DNA from: CALABS01 sp050260775
GTDB lineage: Bacteria; Pseudomonadota; Alphaproteobacteria; Rhodospirillales; Magnetospirillaceae
Length of the DNA stretch: 64,000 bases
Direction: 5' to 3'
Assembly (NCBI GenBank): GCA_050260775.1
Contig: JBLNCP010000040.1
Coordinates: 1-64,000, forward strand
Part shown: positions 9,177 to 16,908 of the stretch, one piece after another
Numbering within the stretch: the stretch's first letter is position 1
How the letters are laid out: each line of letters starts with the position of its first letter
Notes under the pieces: model-generated
The model's database searches: none
Told to the model about the DNA's origin: nothing
Seen by the model: the letters and a program-made list of their open reading frames with translations, nothing else
Made by a program: the position numbers and the translations under genes

Positions 9177-9194
9177 CTGTTGTCAGGCCAACAG
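9177..9194. promoter_or_regulatory. Inverted repeat near the SDR promoter
   Basis: CTGTTG and CAACAG separated by six bases, 18 bases upstream of the SDR start codon. It could be an operator or an mRNA hairpin. No regulator can be named. Confidence 0.3.
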
Positions 9195-9218
9195 ACCAGA
9201 TTGCCTCGGACCGCTCCC

Positions 9219-9232
9219 TTGACGGCGGTCAA
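9219..9232 (-). promoter_or_regulatory. Crp/Fnr-type (Dnr-like) box upstream of the SDR gene
   Basis: TTGACGGCGGTCAA is a perfect 5-4-5 inverted repeat of the FNR/DNR superfamily pattern (TTGAT-N4-ATCAA and variants with GTCAA). Its centre lies about 66 bases upstream of the SDR start. Activation from -41.5 would place the transcript start near 9184. It resembles the boxes around nirS more closely than anything else in the window. Confidence 0.55.
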
Positions 9233-9309
9233 CTTGGCTTTACTTGGATGCAGGCAATTAACTGCAGGTTGCTTATTGTCGCAACATTCGTCATCCAGGA
9301 CGAAACATC

Positions 9310-9358
9310 CCCTCACCCGGCGCTGCGCGCCACCCTCTCCCGCCGGGCGGGAGAGGGT
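9310..9358. repeat. Family C repeat (copy 2), exact copy of 8340-8388
   Basis: 49 identical bases in the same orientation as 8340-8388. It lies just beyond the bioB stop codon. Together the two copies are direct repeats around the SDR gene. Confidence 0.75.
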
Positions 9359-9368
9359 GAACCATTAC

Positions 9369-10343
9369 TCACATCGGTGACAGGCCCAGGCGGGCGAACA
9401 GGCTCTTGTCCTGGCCCGGGGCGGCGTTCTTGGCGGTGAGCAGCTTCTCGCCGCAGAAGATGGAATTGGCGCCGGCGAAGAAGCACAGCGCCTGCATCTC
9501 CTCGCTCATGCCCTCGCGGCCCGCGCTCAGGCGCACGAACGACTTCGGCATCATGATGCGGGCGGCGGCGATGGTGCGGATGAAATCGAAGGCGTCGGGG
9601 CGCTCGTTCTCGGCCAACGGCGTGCCCGGGATGGGGATCAAGAGGTTGATCGGCACGCTGTCGGGGTGCTTGGGCAAATTGGCCAGCGCGATCAGCATCT
9701 TGGCGCGGTCGTTCTGCTTCTCGCCCAGGCCGACGATGCCGCCCGAGCAGACATGCAGGCCGGCTTCCTGGACGTGCTCGAGGGTGTCGAGACGGTCCTG
9801 GAACTTGCGGGTGGAGATGATCTCCTCGTAATGCTCGGGGCTGGTGTCGAGGTTGTGGTTGTAGTAGTCGAGCCCGGCCTCCTTGAGCTGCTTGGCCTGC
9901 TCGCGCGACAGCAGGCCGAAGCTGGCGCAGGTCTGCATGCCGAGGCCCTTGACCCCCTCGATCATCGCCAGCGCCACCGAGAAATCGTCGCCCTTGGGGC
10001 CGCGCCAGGCGGCGCCCATGCAGAAGCGGGACGCGCCCTCGGCCTTGGCCTTGGCGGCGGCCTCGATGACCTCTTCGACCGCCAGCAGCTTTTCCTTCTC
10101 GAGCCCGGTGGCGTAGTGGGCCGATTGCGGGCAGTACGAGCAGTCCTCCGGGCAGCCGCCGGTCTTGATCGACAGCAGGCGGCTGATCTGGATGGCGTTG
10201 GGGTCGAAGTTGGCGCGATGGAGGGTATGGGCCTCGAACAGCAGGTCCATGAAGGGCTTGGCGTACAGCGCCTCCACCTCTTCCACCGTCCAGTCGTGGC
10301 GCACACCGTCGTTCTCGATGGCCTTCTTCACCGCAGCGGTCAC
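9369..10343 (-). CDS. bioB: Biotin synthase BioB
   Basis: A radical-SAM enzyme that inserts sulfur into dethiobiotin, the last step of biotin synthesis. The cluster motif CPEDCSYCPQS (CxxxCxxC) binds the SAM-cleaving [4Fe-4S] centre. The conserved segment YYNHNLDTSPEHY and the second-cluster region CSGGIVGLGE are present. I prefer GTG 10343 (324 residues), which has GGAG eight bases upstream and gives the family start VTAAVKKAIENDG. The frame is open further upstream, but that part would run into the bioF leader. It is divergent from the bioF-bioA operon. Confidence 0.93.
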   Translation of the reverse strand: MTAAVKKAIENDGVRHDWTVEEVEALYAKPFMDLLFEAHTLHRANFDPNAIQISRLLSIKTGGCPEDCSYCPQSAHYATGLEKEKLLAVEEVIEAAAKAKAEGASRFCMGAAWRGPKGDDFSVALAMIEGVKGLGMQTCASFGLLSREQAKQLKEAGLDYYNHNLDTSPEHYEEIISTRKFQDRLDTLEHVQEAGLHVCSGGIVGLGEKQNDRAKMLIALANLPKHPDSVPINLLIPIPGTPLAENERPDAFDFIRTIAAARIMMPKSFVRLSAGREGMSEEMQALCFFAGANSIFCGEKLLTAKNAAPGQDKSLFARLGLSPM

Positions 10344-10511
10344 CGCATCATCTCCATGCACCTGCTCATTTCCGCCCGCGGAAACGAGGAATTCGTTGAG
10401 AAATGGCGCGTGGCCGCCCGGCCGGCCCCCCGCGCCATGAGGGGAGCGCAGATTAGAACCGCACAGCGCGCCTTTGCAACAAGCGCGAAATAGCTCTAGA
10501 AGGTGCCTCCC

Positions 10512-11687
10512 ATGCACGACCTCGATGACAGGCTAGAGCGCTTCCTGTCCGGGCTGGCCGAGGCCGGCCGCCGGCGGCGGCTGCGCGCCGTCGAGCCGCT
10601 GGCGGCCGGACGCGTCCGCATCGGCGGCCGCGAGGTCCTGAACTTCTCGTCCAACGACTACCTCGGCCTGACCCGCCATCCGCTGCTGATCGAGCGGGCG
10701 CGGGAATGGGCGGCGCGCTTCGGGGCCGGCGCGGGCGCCTCGCGCCTGGTCACCGGCCACCTGGAAGCGCTGGACGCGCTCGAGGGCCGCATCGCCGCCG
10801 CCAAGGGCGCCGAGGCCGCCCTGGTGTTCGCCAGCGGCTGGCAGTGCAACGCCTCGGCCCTGCCGGCGCTGCTCGACAAGAGCGTGTGGGGCGCCGAGCC
10901 CACCGTGTTCGCCGACCGCCTCAATCACGCCAGCCTGCACATGGGCTGCCAGGCGGCCGGCGTACGCCAGCACCGCTTCCGCCACAATGACCTCGACCAC
11001 CTGGAAGAGCTGCTGGACAAGCACCCGGCATCCGGCCCGTGCCTCATCGTCACCGAATCGGTGTTCAGCATGGACGGCGACATGCCCGACGTCGCCCGCC
11101 TCGCCCACATCGCCCAGCGGTGGGACGCGCTCCTTTACCTCGACGAGGCGCACGCCACCGGCGTCTTGGGCCCGAGCGGCTTCGGCCTGTCGGTCGGTTG
11201 CCACGTCGACGTCGCCATGGGCACCTTCTCCAAGGCCATGGGCAGCTTCGGCGGCTACATCGCGGGTTCACGGGCGCTGAAGGAGTTCCTGGTCAACCGC
11301 GCCTCGGGCGCCATCTACGCCACCGCCCTGCCCCCCGCCGTCCTGGGAGCCATCGACGCCGCCGTCGAACTGGTGCCCTCGCTCGACGGCGAGCGGGCTC
11401 GGCTGGCCGCCATGGCGAACCAATTGCGCGCCGCCCTCAATGCCGAGGGCCTCGACACCGGCGGCTCGGTGACGCAGATCGTGCCGGTGATCCTGGGGGC
11501 GGAGGAGCGCACGCTGGCCGTCGCCCGCGCCCTGGAGGAGCGGGGCTTCCTCGGCATCGCCATCCGCCCGCCGACAGTGCCCGCCGGCACCAGCCGCATC
11601 CGCTTCGCCCTGTCGGCCGCCCATTCCGACGAGGACGTCGGGCGCCTAGGCGAAGCGGTCATCGAGGTGACGAGGTCGCTGGCGTGA
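10512..11687 (+). CDS. bioF: 8-amino-7-oxononanoate synthase BioF
   Basis: A PLP-dependent enzyme that condenses pimeloyl-ACP (or CoA) with alanine. Evidence includes NFSSNDYLGLTRHP, the motif DEAHATGVLGPSG and the PLP-lysine region GTFSKAMGSFGGY. At 391 residues it has the normal length. ATG 10512 has AAGG upstream. A GTG at 10503 is in frame but less likely. It is the first gene of an operon of overlapping or closely spaced genes bioF-bioH-bioC-bioD-bioA. The 168-base gap to bioB must contain both promoters. I saw no recognisable BirA or BioR operator there. Confidence 0.94.
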   Translation: MHDLDDRLERFLSGLAEAGRRRRLRAVEPLAAGRVRIGGREVLNFSSNDYLGLTRHPLLIERAREWAARFGAGAGASRLVTGHLEALDALEGRIAAAKGAEAALVFASGWQCNASALPALLDKSVWGAEPTVFADRLNHASLHMGCQAAGVRQHRFRHNDLDHLEELLDKHPASGPCLIVTESVFSMDGDMPDVARLAHIAQRWDALLYLDEAHATGVLGPSGFGLSVGCHVDVAMGTFSKAMGSFGGYIAGSRALKEFLVNRASGAIYATALPPAVLGAIDAAVELVPSLDGERARLAAMANQLRAALNAEGLDTGGSVTQIVPVILGAEERTLAVARALEERGFLGIAIRPPTVPAGTSRIRFALSAAHSDEDVGRLGEAVIEVTRSLA

Positions 11688-12316
11688 GGACGCTCCTGTT
11701 CGTGCACGGCTGGGGCTTCACCGGCGGCGTCTGGACCGCCGTCGCCAACCGCCTGCCCGAGTTCCGCCGCGAATTCGTCGACCTCGGCTTCCGCGGGCAC
11801 GACCTGCGCCCCACGCCGGACAGCCCCATCGTGGTCGGCCATTCCATGGGCTTTGCCTGGGCGCTGGCCAACATTGCGCGTCCTTGGGCCGGCGCGGTGG
11901 CCGTCAACGCCTTTCCGCGCTTCACCCGCTGCCCGGACTTCGTCTCCGGCGTGGCGCCCCGGCTGGTCGAACGCATGGTCAGCCGCTTCGCCGACGCCCC
12001 CGCCGCCGTCGCCGCCGAGTTCCTGTCGCGCTGCGGCGTGGAAGACCCCGAGGCGGAGGGATTGAAGCCCGAGCCGATGGGGGCCGCCCTGTCGTGGCTG
12101 GCCTCGTGCGACGAGCGCGCCGCGCTGGCCGCTCTCGACTGCCCGCTGGTGGCCCTGGCGGGCACCCGCGACCCCATCGTGCCCGAGCCCATGAGCCGGG
12201 AAGGATTCGCGGCCCATCCCCTTGTGCTGGCCGATGGCGGCGGCCATCTGCTTCCCCTCACCCATCCGGAATGGGTGGCCCAGCAGATCCGCCTGTTCGC
12301 CTCGGGGCTGGCATGA
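11684..12316 (+). CDS. bioH: Pimeloyl-ACP methyl ester esterase-like alpha/beta hydrolase (BioH-type)
   Basis: Expected to remove the methyl ester from pimeloyl-ACP made through BioC, ending chain assembly. The 210-residue alpha/beta hydrolase has the oxyanion region VHGWGFTGGVW, the nucleophile elbow GHSMGF, an aspartate in AGTRDPIVPE and a histidine in DGGGHLLPLTHPEW, so the Ser-Asp-His triad is complete. GTG 11684 overlaps the bioF stop by four bases. Its place between bioF and bioC supports the role. Several unrelated hydrolases (BioG, BioK and others) can fill this step, so the family name is less certain than the function. Confidence 0.78.
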   Translation: MRTLLFVHGWGFTGGVWTAVANRLPEFRREFVDLGFRGHDLRPTPDSPIVVGHSMGFAWALANIARPWAGAVAVNAFPRFTRCPDFVSGVAPRLVERMVSRFADAPAAVAAEFLSRCGVEDPEAEGLKPEPMGAALSWLASCDERAALAALDCPLVALAGTRDPIVPEPMSREGFAAHPLVLADGGGHLLPLTHPEWVAQQIRLFASGLA

Positions 12317-12328
12317 TGTGCCCGGATT

Positions 12329-12362
12329 GTCATCCCGCGGAGCATCGCGACGAGGGACCTCG
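12329..12362. repeat. Dispersed palindromic repeat, family A (copy 5)
   Basis: GTCATCCCG...CGACGAGGGACCTCG, lying inside the biotin operon between bioH and bioC. It is followed by an inverted relative at 12394-12428, and a partial third end, GGTCGTCGGGATGACAGG, occurs near 12443-12460. Confidence 0.7.
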
Positions 12363-12393
12363 TGCATGGGCCGTCTGGGTGGCAGGCGGCCGT

Positions 12394-12428
12394 ACGAGAT
12401 CCCTCCTCCCTTCGGTCGTCGGGATGAC
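12394..12428. repeat. Dispersed palindromic repeat, family A (copy 6, inverted)
   Basis: ACGAGATCCCTCCTCCC...GTCGTCGGGATGAC, very similar to copy 3 at 3754-3788. With copy 5 it forms an inverted pair that can fold in the polycistronic mRNA between bioH and bioC. It may adjust expression of the downstream genes. Confidence 0.7.
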
Positions 12429-12497
12429 AGCAAGGGCTATGGTCGTCGGGATGACAGGAATGCCTGCGGTCATTGGGATCGCAGGAAGGACGGGACG

Positions 12498-13247
12498 ATG
12501 AGCCGCAAGCACGACATCGCGGCGGCGTTCTCGGCCGCCGCCGGCACCTACGAGGGCGCCGCCGAGGCCCAGGCGCTAGCCGCCGATCTGGTGGCCGAGG
12601 CGGTGGCGGCCGGCCCTCTCCCCCCGGCGCCCCGCGTCCTCGAGATCGGCTGCGGCACCGGCCTGTTGACCCGCCGGCTGCTGCCGCGCTTCGAAGGACG
12701 CTGGCTGGTGACCGACCTGGCTCCCGCCATGGTCGAGGCGGCACGCCGCAACGTCGCCGACCCGCGAGCCGAGTTCCGGGTGATGGACGGCGAGCATCCC
12801 GAGGGCGGGCCCTTTGACCTGATCGTGTCCAATCTCGCCGCCCAATGGTTCGCCGACCTGCCGGCGGCCGTGCGGCGGCTGGCCGGCCTGCTGGCCCCCG
12901 GCGGCAGGCTGGTGCTGTCGACGCTGGGCGCCGCCAGCTTCAGGGAGTGGCGCCAAGCCCACGCCGCCCTCGATCTTTCCTGCGGCACGCCGGCCTACCC
13001 CGGCGCCGACACGCTGCGCGCCGCCCTGCCCGACCAGGCCCGGGTGCTTGCCCGCTCCCTGCCCGTGCGCTATGCGGATGGGCGCGCCTTCCTGAAGGCG
13101 CTGAAGGCCATCGGCGCCGGCACTCCGGCTTGCCACCACCGCCCCCTCCCCCCGGGAGCCCTGCGGAAGGTGCTCGCGGCCCTGGGCGCACCGGCCACCA
13201 TCACCTACGAAGTCCTGATCGTGGATCTGGCGCGAGGCAAGGCATGA
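12498..13247 (+). CDS. bioC: Malonyl-ACP O-methyltransferase BioC
   Basis: A SAM-dependent methyltransferase that masks malonyl-ACP as a methyl ester so that fatty-acid enzymes can build the pimeloyl chain. It starts MSRKHDIAAAFSAAAGTYE, typical of BioC. The SAM site VLEIGCGTGLLTRRLL and the acidic DLAPAMVEAARRN follow, then SNLAAQWFADLP. At 249 residues it has the expected length. ATG 12498 has AGGAAGGA seven bases upstream. The stop overlaps bioD by ATGA. Confidence 0.9.
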   Translation: MSRKHDIAAAFSAAAGTYEGAAEAQALAADLVAEAVAAGPLPPAPRVLEIGCGTGLLTRRLLPRFEGRWLVTDLAPAMVEAARRNVADPRAEFRVMDGEHPEGGPFDLIVSNLAAQWFADLPAAVRRLAGLLAPGGRLVLSTLGAASFREWRQAHAALDLSCGTPAYPGADTLRAALPDQARVLARSLPVRYADGRAFLKALKAIGAGTPACHHRPLPPGALRKVLAALGAPATITYEVLIVDLARGKA

Positions 13248-13858
13248 ACGGGATATTCGTCACCGGCACCGACACCGGCGTGGGCAAGACCCTGGTCTCG
13301 GCCTGGCTGGCGCAGCATTGGCGCGCCGCCTACTGGAAGCCGGTGCAGTCGGGCTCGGTCGAGGGCACCGACGGCGGCGAGGTGGCCCGCCTGGCCCCGG
13401 ATGCCGAATTCCTGCCCTCCGCCTACGTGCTGAAGGAGCCGCTGTCACCCCACGAGGCTGCCGCCCGCGAGGGGGTGCGCATCGACCTCGCCGCCCTGGC
13501 GCCGCCCCTGACCAGCCGCCCGCTGGTGGTCGAGGGGGCCGGCGGCGTGATGGTGCCCCTGAACGACACCGCGCTGATGATCGACCTGATGGCGCAGTTG
13601 GCGCTGCCGGTGCTGGTGGTGGCCCGCAGCGGGCTCGGCACCATCAACCACACCCTGCTGACGCTGGCCGCCCTGCGCGGGCGCGGCCTCGCCATCCGGG
13701 GGGTGATCATGAACGGCGAGCCCAACCCGGCCAACCGCCGGGCCATCGAACATTTCGGGCGGGTGCGCGTGCTGGCCGAGCTGCCGCCCCTGCCGGCGGT
13801 GACCGCCGAGGCCATCGCCGCCCTGCCCGCGCCCCTCGCCTTCGCGCCGACGGAGTAA
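13244..13858 (+). CDS. bioD: Dethiobiotin synthetase BioD
   Basis: An ATP-dependent carboxylase that closes the ureido ring of dethiobiotin from 7,8-diaminononanoate and CO2. The N-terminal P-loop GTDTGVGKTLVSAWL and the YWKPVQSG segment are diagnostic. VEGAGGVMVPL forms the second nucleotide-contact loop. At 204 residues it has the usual size. It is translationally coupled to bioC by a four-base overlap and followed four bases later by bioA. Confidence 0.93.
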   Translation: MNGIFVTGTDTGVGKTLVSAWLAQHWRAAYWKPVQSGSVEGTDGGEVARLAPDAEFLPSAYVLKEPLSPHEAAAREGVRIDLAALAPPLTSRPLVVEGAGGVMVPLNDTALMIDLMAQLALPVLVVARSGLGTINHTLLTLAALRGRGLAIRGVIMNGEPNPANRRAIEHFGRVRVLAELPPLPAVTAEAIAALPAPLAFAPTE

Positions 13859-13862
13859 CAGC

Positions 13863-15176
13863 ATGACCCTAGGCTACGACGACCTCCGCCGCCTCGACGC
13901 CGCCCACGTCTGGCACCCGTTCACCCAGGCCGCCACCGCGGCGCCGCCGATCCTGGCGCTGGGTGCCAAGGGCGCGACCATCTACGGCGCCGACGGCAAG
14001 GAATACCTGGATCTGGTCTCGTCGTGGTGGGTCAACCTGCACGGCCACGCCCATCCGGCGCTGGCCCAGGCGGTGGCCGACCAGGCCGCCCGCCTGGAAC
14101 AGGTGATCTTCGCCGACTTCACGCACGAGCCCGCAATCCGCCTGGCGGCCCGGGTGACGCGCCGGCTGCCCGGCAATCTCGACCGGGTGTTCTACTCCGA
14201 CGACGGCTCGACCGCGGTCGAGGTGGCGATGAAGATCGCCATGCAGTACTGGCACAATTTGGGGCATCGCACCCGCACCGAATACATCGCCTTCGAGGGC
14301 GGCTACCACGGCGACACCGTCGGCGCCATGTCGGTGGGCCAGAGCTCGGGCTATTTCTCGGCCTGGAAGCGCATGCTGTTCCCGTGCTCGGTGGTGCCCT
14401 ATCCCGCCACCTGGGACGGCGATCCCGATCCGCAGTCCGCCGAGCAGCAGGCGCTTGCCGTGCTCGACCGCGTGCTGGCGGAACAGAAGGACCGCGTCGC
14501 CGCCATCATCATCGAGCCGCTGATCCAAGGTGCCGGCGGCATGCGAATGTGCCGCCCCGAGTTCCTGAGGGCCCTGGCCGACCGCGCCCGCGAGGCCGGC
14601 ACGCTGCTGATCTTCGATGAGGTGATGACCGGCTTCGGACGCACCGGCGACATCTTCGCCTGCGTCAAGGCTGGGGTCGAACCCGACCTCGTCTGCCTGT
14701 CCAAGGGCCTGACCGGCGGCTTCCTGCCGCTGTCCATGACGGTGGCGCGCGAGGAGATCTACCAGGCCTTCCTGGGCCTGGAGCTTGAGCGCGCCTTCCT
14801 GCACGGCCACAGCTACACCGCCAACCCGCTGGGCTGCGCCGCCGGCCTGGCCTCGCTCGATCTGCTGGAACATCCCGCCTGCCTCGACCGCATCCGCGCC
14901 ATCGAGGCCATCCACCGCCAACGCCTGCCCGCCATCGTCTCCCGCCACCGCGTCGCCCACCCCCGTGTCTGCGGCACGGTGGCGGCATTCGACCTGCCCG
15001 GCGAGAAGGGGTACGGCTCAGCGATCGGCCCGAAACTGAAGAAGGCCTTCCTGGAGCGCGGCCTCCTGCTTAGGCCGTTGGGCAACGTCCTCTATCTTTT
15101 GCCACCCTACTGTGTGGAGGATGGGGAATTGCATCGGGCCTGGGACATCATCGACGGGGTACTGACCCACCTCTAG
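13863..15176 (+). CDS. bioA: Adenosylmethionine-8-amino-7-oxononanoate aminotransferase BioA
   Basis: A PLP enzyme that uses SAM as amino donor to convert KAPA to 7,8-diaminononanoate. The N-terminal HVWHPFTQ is a BioA signature. SSWWVNLHGHAHP, the FDEVMTGFGRTG motif and the PLP lysine in LVCLSKGLTGGFLPL follow. At 437 residues it has the standard length. It closes the biotin operon, giving the complete late pathway plus the BioC/BioH route to pimeloyl-ACP within 6 kb. Confidence 0.94.
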   Translation: MTLGYDDLRRLDAAHVWHPFTQAATAAPPILALGAKGATIYGADGKEYLDLVSSWWVNLHGHAHPALAQAVADQAARLEQVIFADFTHEPAIRLAARVTRRLPGNLDRVFYSDDGSTAVEVAMKIAMQYWHNLGHRTRTEYIAFEGGYHGDTVGAMSVGQSSGYFSAWKRMLFPCSVVPYPATWDGDPDPQSAEQQALAVLDRVLAEQKDRVAAIIIEPLIQGAGGMRMCRPEFLRALADRAREAGTLLIFDEVMTGFGRTGDIFACVKAGVEPDLVCLSKGLTGGFLPLSMTVAREEIYQAFLGLELERAFLHGHSYTANPLGCAAGLASLDLLEHPACLDRIRAIEAIHRQRLPAIVSRHRVAHPRVCGTVAAFDLPGEKGYGSAIGPKLKKAFLERGLLLRPLGNVLYLLPPYCVEDGELHRAWDIIDGVLTHL

Positions 15177-15187
15177 GGACTATCGCC

Positions 15188-15721
15188 GTGCTGCGCATCG
15201 AGGAAATCGTCGGGTGTATGGACGACGAGTTCCGCTATGCCCTCGACCAATTGGACGGGGCAACCCTGGCGGGGTTGCGGAATGACCAGGCGGCGCTCCG
15301 CCGCATGCGCCCGGTCGGCATCTCGCACCGTGAGGCGGTGGCGATGATCGACGCCATCCTCGAGGCCAGGGCCAAGGCCGCGCAGCGGCCGCCCAAGGCG
15401 CCGCCACGGCGCCGTCCCACCGCCCCCGGCGCCCGCAAGCGAGCGGAGGCCGCACCTGCGCCCGCACCGGACCAGCCCCGCGCCGAGACCCCGGTGGCGG
15501 AAGTGCCGATGCCGCCCCCACCGCTTCTGCTCGCGGGCCCGGCGCCGGTGCCCCCCGTCCGCCTGCCGCCGCCGCCCGGTCCGGTCGCCCTGCTGCCACC
15601 GCCGGCCATCCGACTGACCGGGTGCCCGACCGCCGCGCCGCCGCCCGCACCGGTCCGGCCCCTCGGATGGCTCGGTCGCCTGCGCGCCGCCCTTCTCCGT
15701 CTGGTCAATCGCCTTCGATAA
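15188..15721 (+). CDS. Proline/alanine-rich hypothetical protein
   Basis: A 177-residue protein of unknown function. Residues 1-~62 look folded and helical (LRIEEIVGCMDDEFRYALDQLDG and a helix ending in ILEARAKAA). Residues ~65-155 are a low-complexity linker of proline, alanine and arginine, and the last ~20 residues form a cationic amphipathic helix (WLGRLRAALLRLVNRLR). There is no signal peptide. GTG 15188 is supported by AGGGA eight bases upstream, overlapping the bioA stop region, so it may be co-transcribed with bioA. Codon use matches the neighbours. Confidence 0.6.
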   Translation: MLRIEEIVGCMDDEFRYALDQLDGATLAGLRNDQAALRRMRPVGISHREAVAMIDAILEARAKAAQRPPKAPPRRRPTAPGARKRAEAAPAPAPDQPRAETPVAEVPMPPPPLLLAGPAPVPPVRLPPPPGPVALLPPPAIRLTGCPTAAPPPAPVRPLGWLGRLRAALLRLVNRLR

Positions 15722-15787
15722 AAGGGAACCGGGCTGCCCGGCGGGCATTTACCCCCGGGCGCTTCCCTTGTTCGAAGGAGAATGGTG

Positions 15788-16267
15788 ATGAAACTCATCC
15801 ACGCCGTGGCGGCCGTCGCCTTGGTCGCGGCCGGGCCGGCCCTGGCGCAGTCCAGGCAGGGCTACACCTCGGCCCCGCCGGTGGTCACCGGCCAGGCGGT
15901 GCAGCCGGACTTCGCCGCGCAGATCCAGCAGCACCTCAAGAACGAAGGATACTACTCGGGGCCGGTCGACGGCGTGTTCGGCCAGCGCACCCGCCAGTCG
16001 CTGGCGCAGTGGCAGCAGGACCAGGGCCTCACGCCCACCGGTCAGATCAACGGGCAGAGCATCGCCATGATGAACCTGGCCGGGACGACTCAGCAGGCCG
16101 AGGTGCCGGAGCGCGCCCGCCCGGAGCCCAAGGGCACGGTACGGACGTTCCGCGAGGACCATATGACCAGCCCCAACGTCGAAGGCGAGCCGATTCCCCA
16201 GGAGCCCGGCACCGGCATCCCGGTCCCCGGCGCCACCCCGGAGGAACTCGAGCCGTCCGGCCGCTGA
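15788..16267 (+). CDS. Secreted peptidoglycan-binding domain protein 1
   Basis: A small exported protein (159 residues). The signal peptide ends ALAQS near residue 20. Residues ~40-100 form one PG_binding_1 repeat: IQQHLKNEGYYSGPVDGVFGQRTRQSLAQWQQDQGL...GQING, a fold that binds cell-wall peptidoglycan. The C-terminus is proline/glutamate-rich. ATG 15788 is chosen because AGGAG lies seven bases upstream. An ATG at 15782 would overlap that site. It is the first of three consecutive paralogues with their own leaders. No catalytic domain is attached, so a structural or targeting role in the periplasm is likely. Confidence 0.8.
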   Translation: MKLIHAVAAVALVAAGPALAQSRQGYTSAPPVVTGQAVQPDFAAQIQQHLKNEGYYSGPVDGVFGQRTRQSLAQWQQDQGLTPTGQINGQSIAMMNLAGTTQQAEVPERARPEPKGTVRTFREDHMTSPNVEGEPIPQEPGTGIPVPGATPEELEPSGR

Positions 16268-16392
16268 CCGCGCCGGGCGAGGGGCGGTCCGCGAGGGTCG
16301 CCCCTACTTTGCGCGACCAGAAGGGCGGGAACCAAATCCCAGGTTCCGCATTGACGGCGGTGGAGACGAGCACACCCTAGAGGAGATCGGAG

Positions 16393-16851
16393 ATGAACAA
16401 GGTTCTCATCATGGCGATGGTCGCCGCCGTGAGCGCTGGACCCGCCTTGGCGCGCGGTTCGATGGACGAGAGCAGCCAAAGCATGCGCCCGCAGCAGCAG
16501 GGGATGATGGACCAGGGCCAGCAGCAGAGGCAGCAGGGCCAGCAGGCCAACCGCGACACCGTGCGCCAGGTGCAGGAGCAGTTGAACCAGCAGGGCTACA
16601 AGGTGTCGGTGGACGGCGTCTGGGGCCCCAACACCCAGCAGGCGCTGCGCCAGTACCAGCAGGACAAGGGCATCAGCGGCAACGGCCAGATCAACAACGA
16701 CACCTTGGCGGCCCTCGGCGTGGAAGCCGGCGGCACCCAGCAGGCCCAGACGCCGGAGCAGCGGCAGCAGAGCCGCCAGCCGGCCATGAGGGACCAGCAG
16801 CTACAGCAGCAGCGGCAGCAGCCGCGTGGCGGCATGGGGAGTCAGGACTGA
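16393..16851 (+). CDS. Secreted glutamine-rich peptidoglycan-binding domain protein 2
   Basis: 152 residues with an N-terminal signal peptide (cleavage near PALARG). Residues ~30-52 are extremely rich in glutamine and methionine. One PG_binding_1 domain follows (VQEQLNQQGYKVSVDGVWGPNTQQALRQYQQDKG), then a second Gln/Arg-rich tail. It is homologous to its two neighbours in the domain but with different tails. GGAGATCGGAG precedes the start. The function beyond wall binding is unknown. Confidence 0.8.
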   Translation: MNKVLIMAMVAAVSAGPALARGSMDESSQSMRPQQQGMMDQGQQQRQQGQQANRDTVRQVQEQLNQQGYKVSVDGVWGPNTQQALRQYQQDKGISGNGQINNDTLAALGVEAGGTQQAQTPEQRQQSRQPAMRDQQLQQQRQQPRGGMGSQD

Positions 16852-16908
16852 CGCCCAACGGCGGGGCGCCCCGGCGGCCCGCCGTCCACCCGACAGGCGG
16901 AGGCTTGC

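Noticed and set aside
8340..9358. Composite transposon or insertion sequence around the SDR gene
   Set aside because: No transposase, no terminal inverted repeats and no target duplications; the repeats look like extragenic palindromes.
9369..10517. Longer bioB reading frame starting at 10517
   Set aside because: The extra 58 residues overlap the bioF start, look nothing like BioB and lack a spaced ribosome site; GTG 10343 has one.
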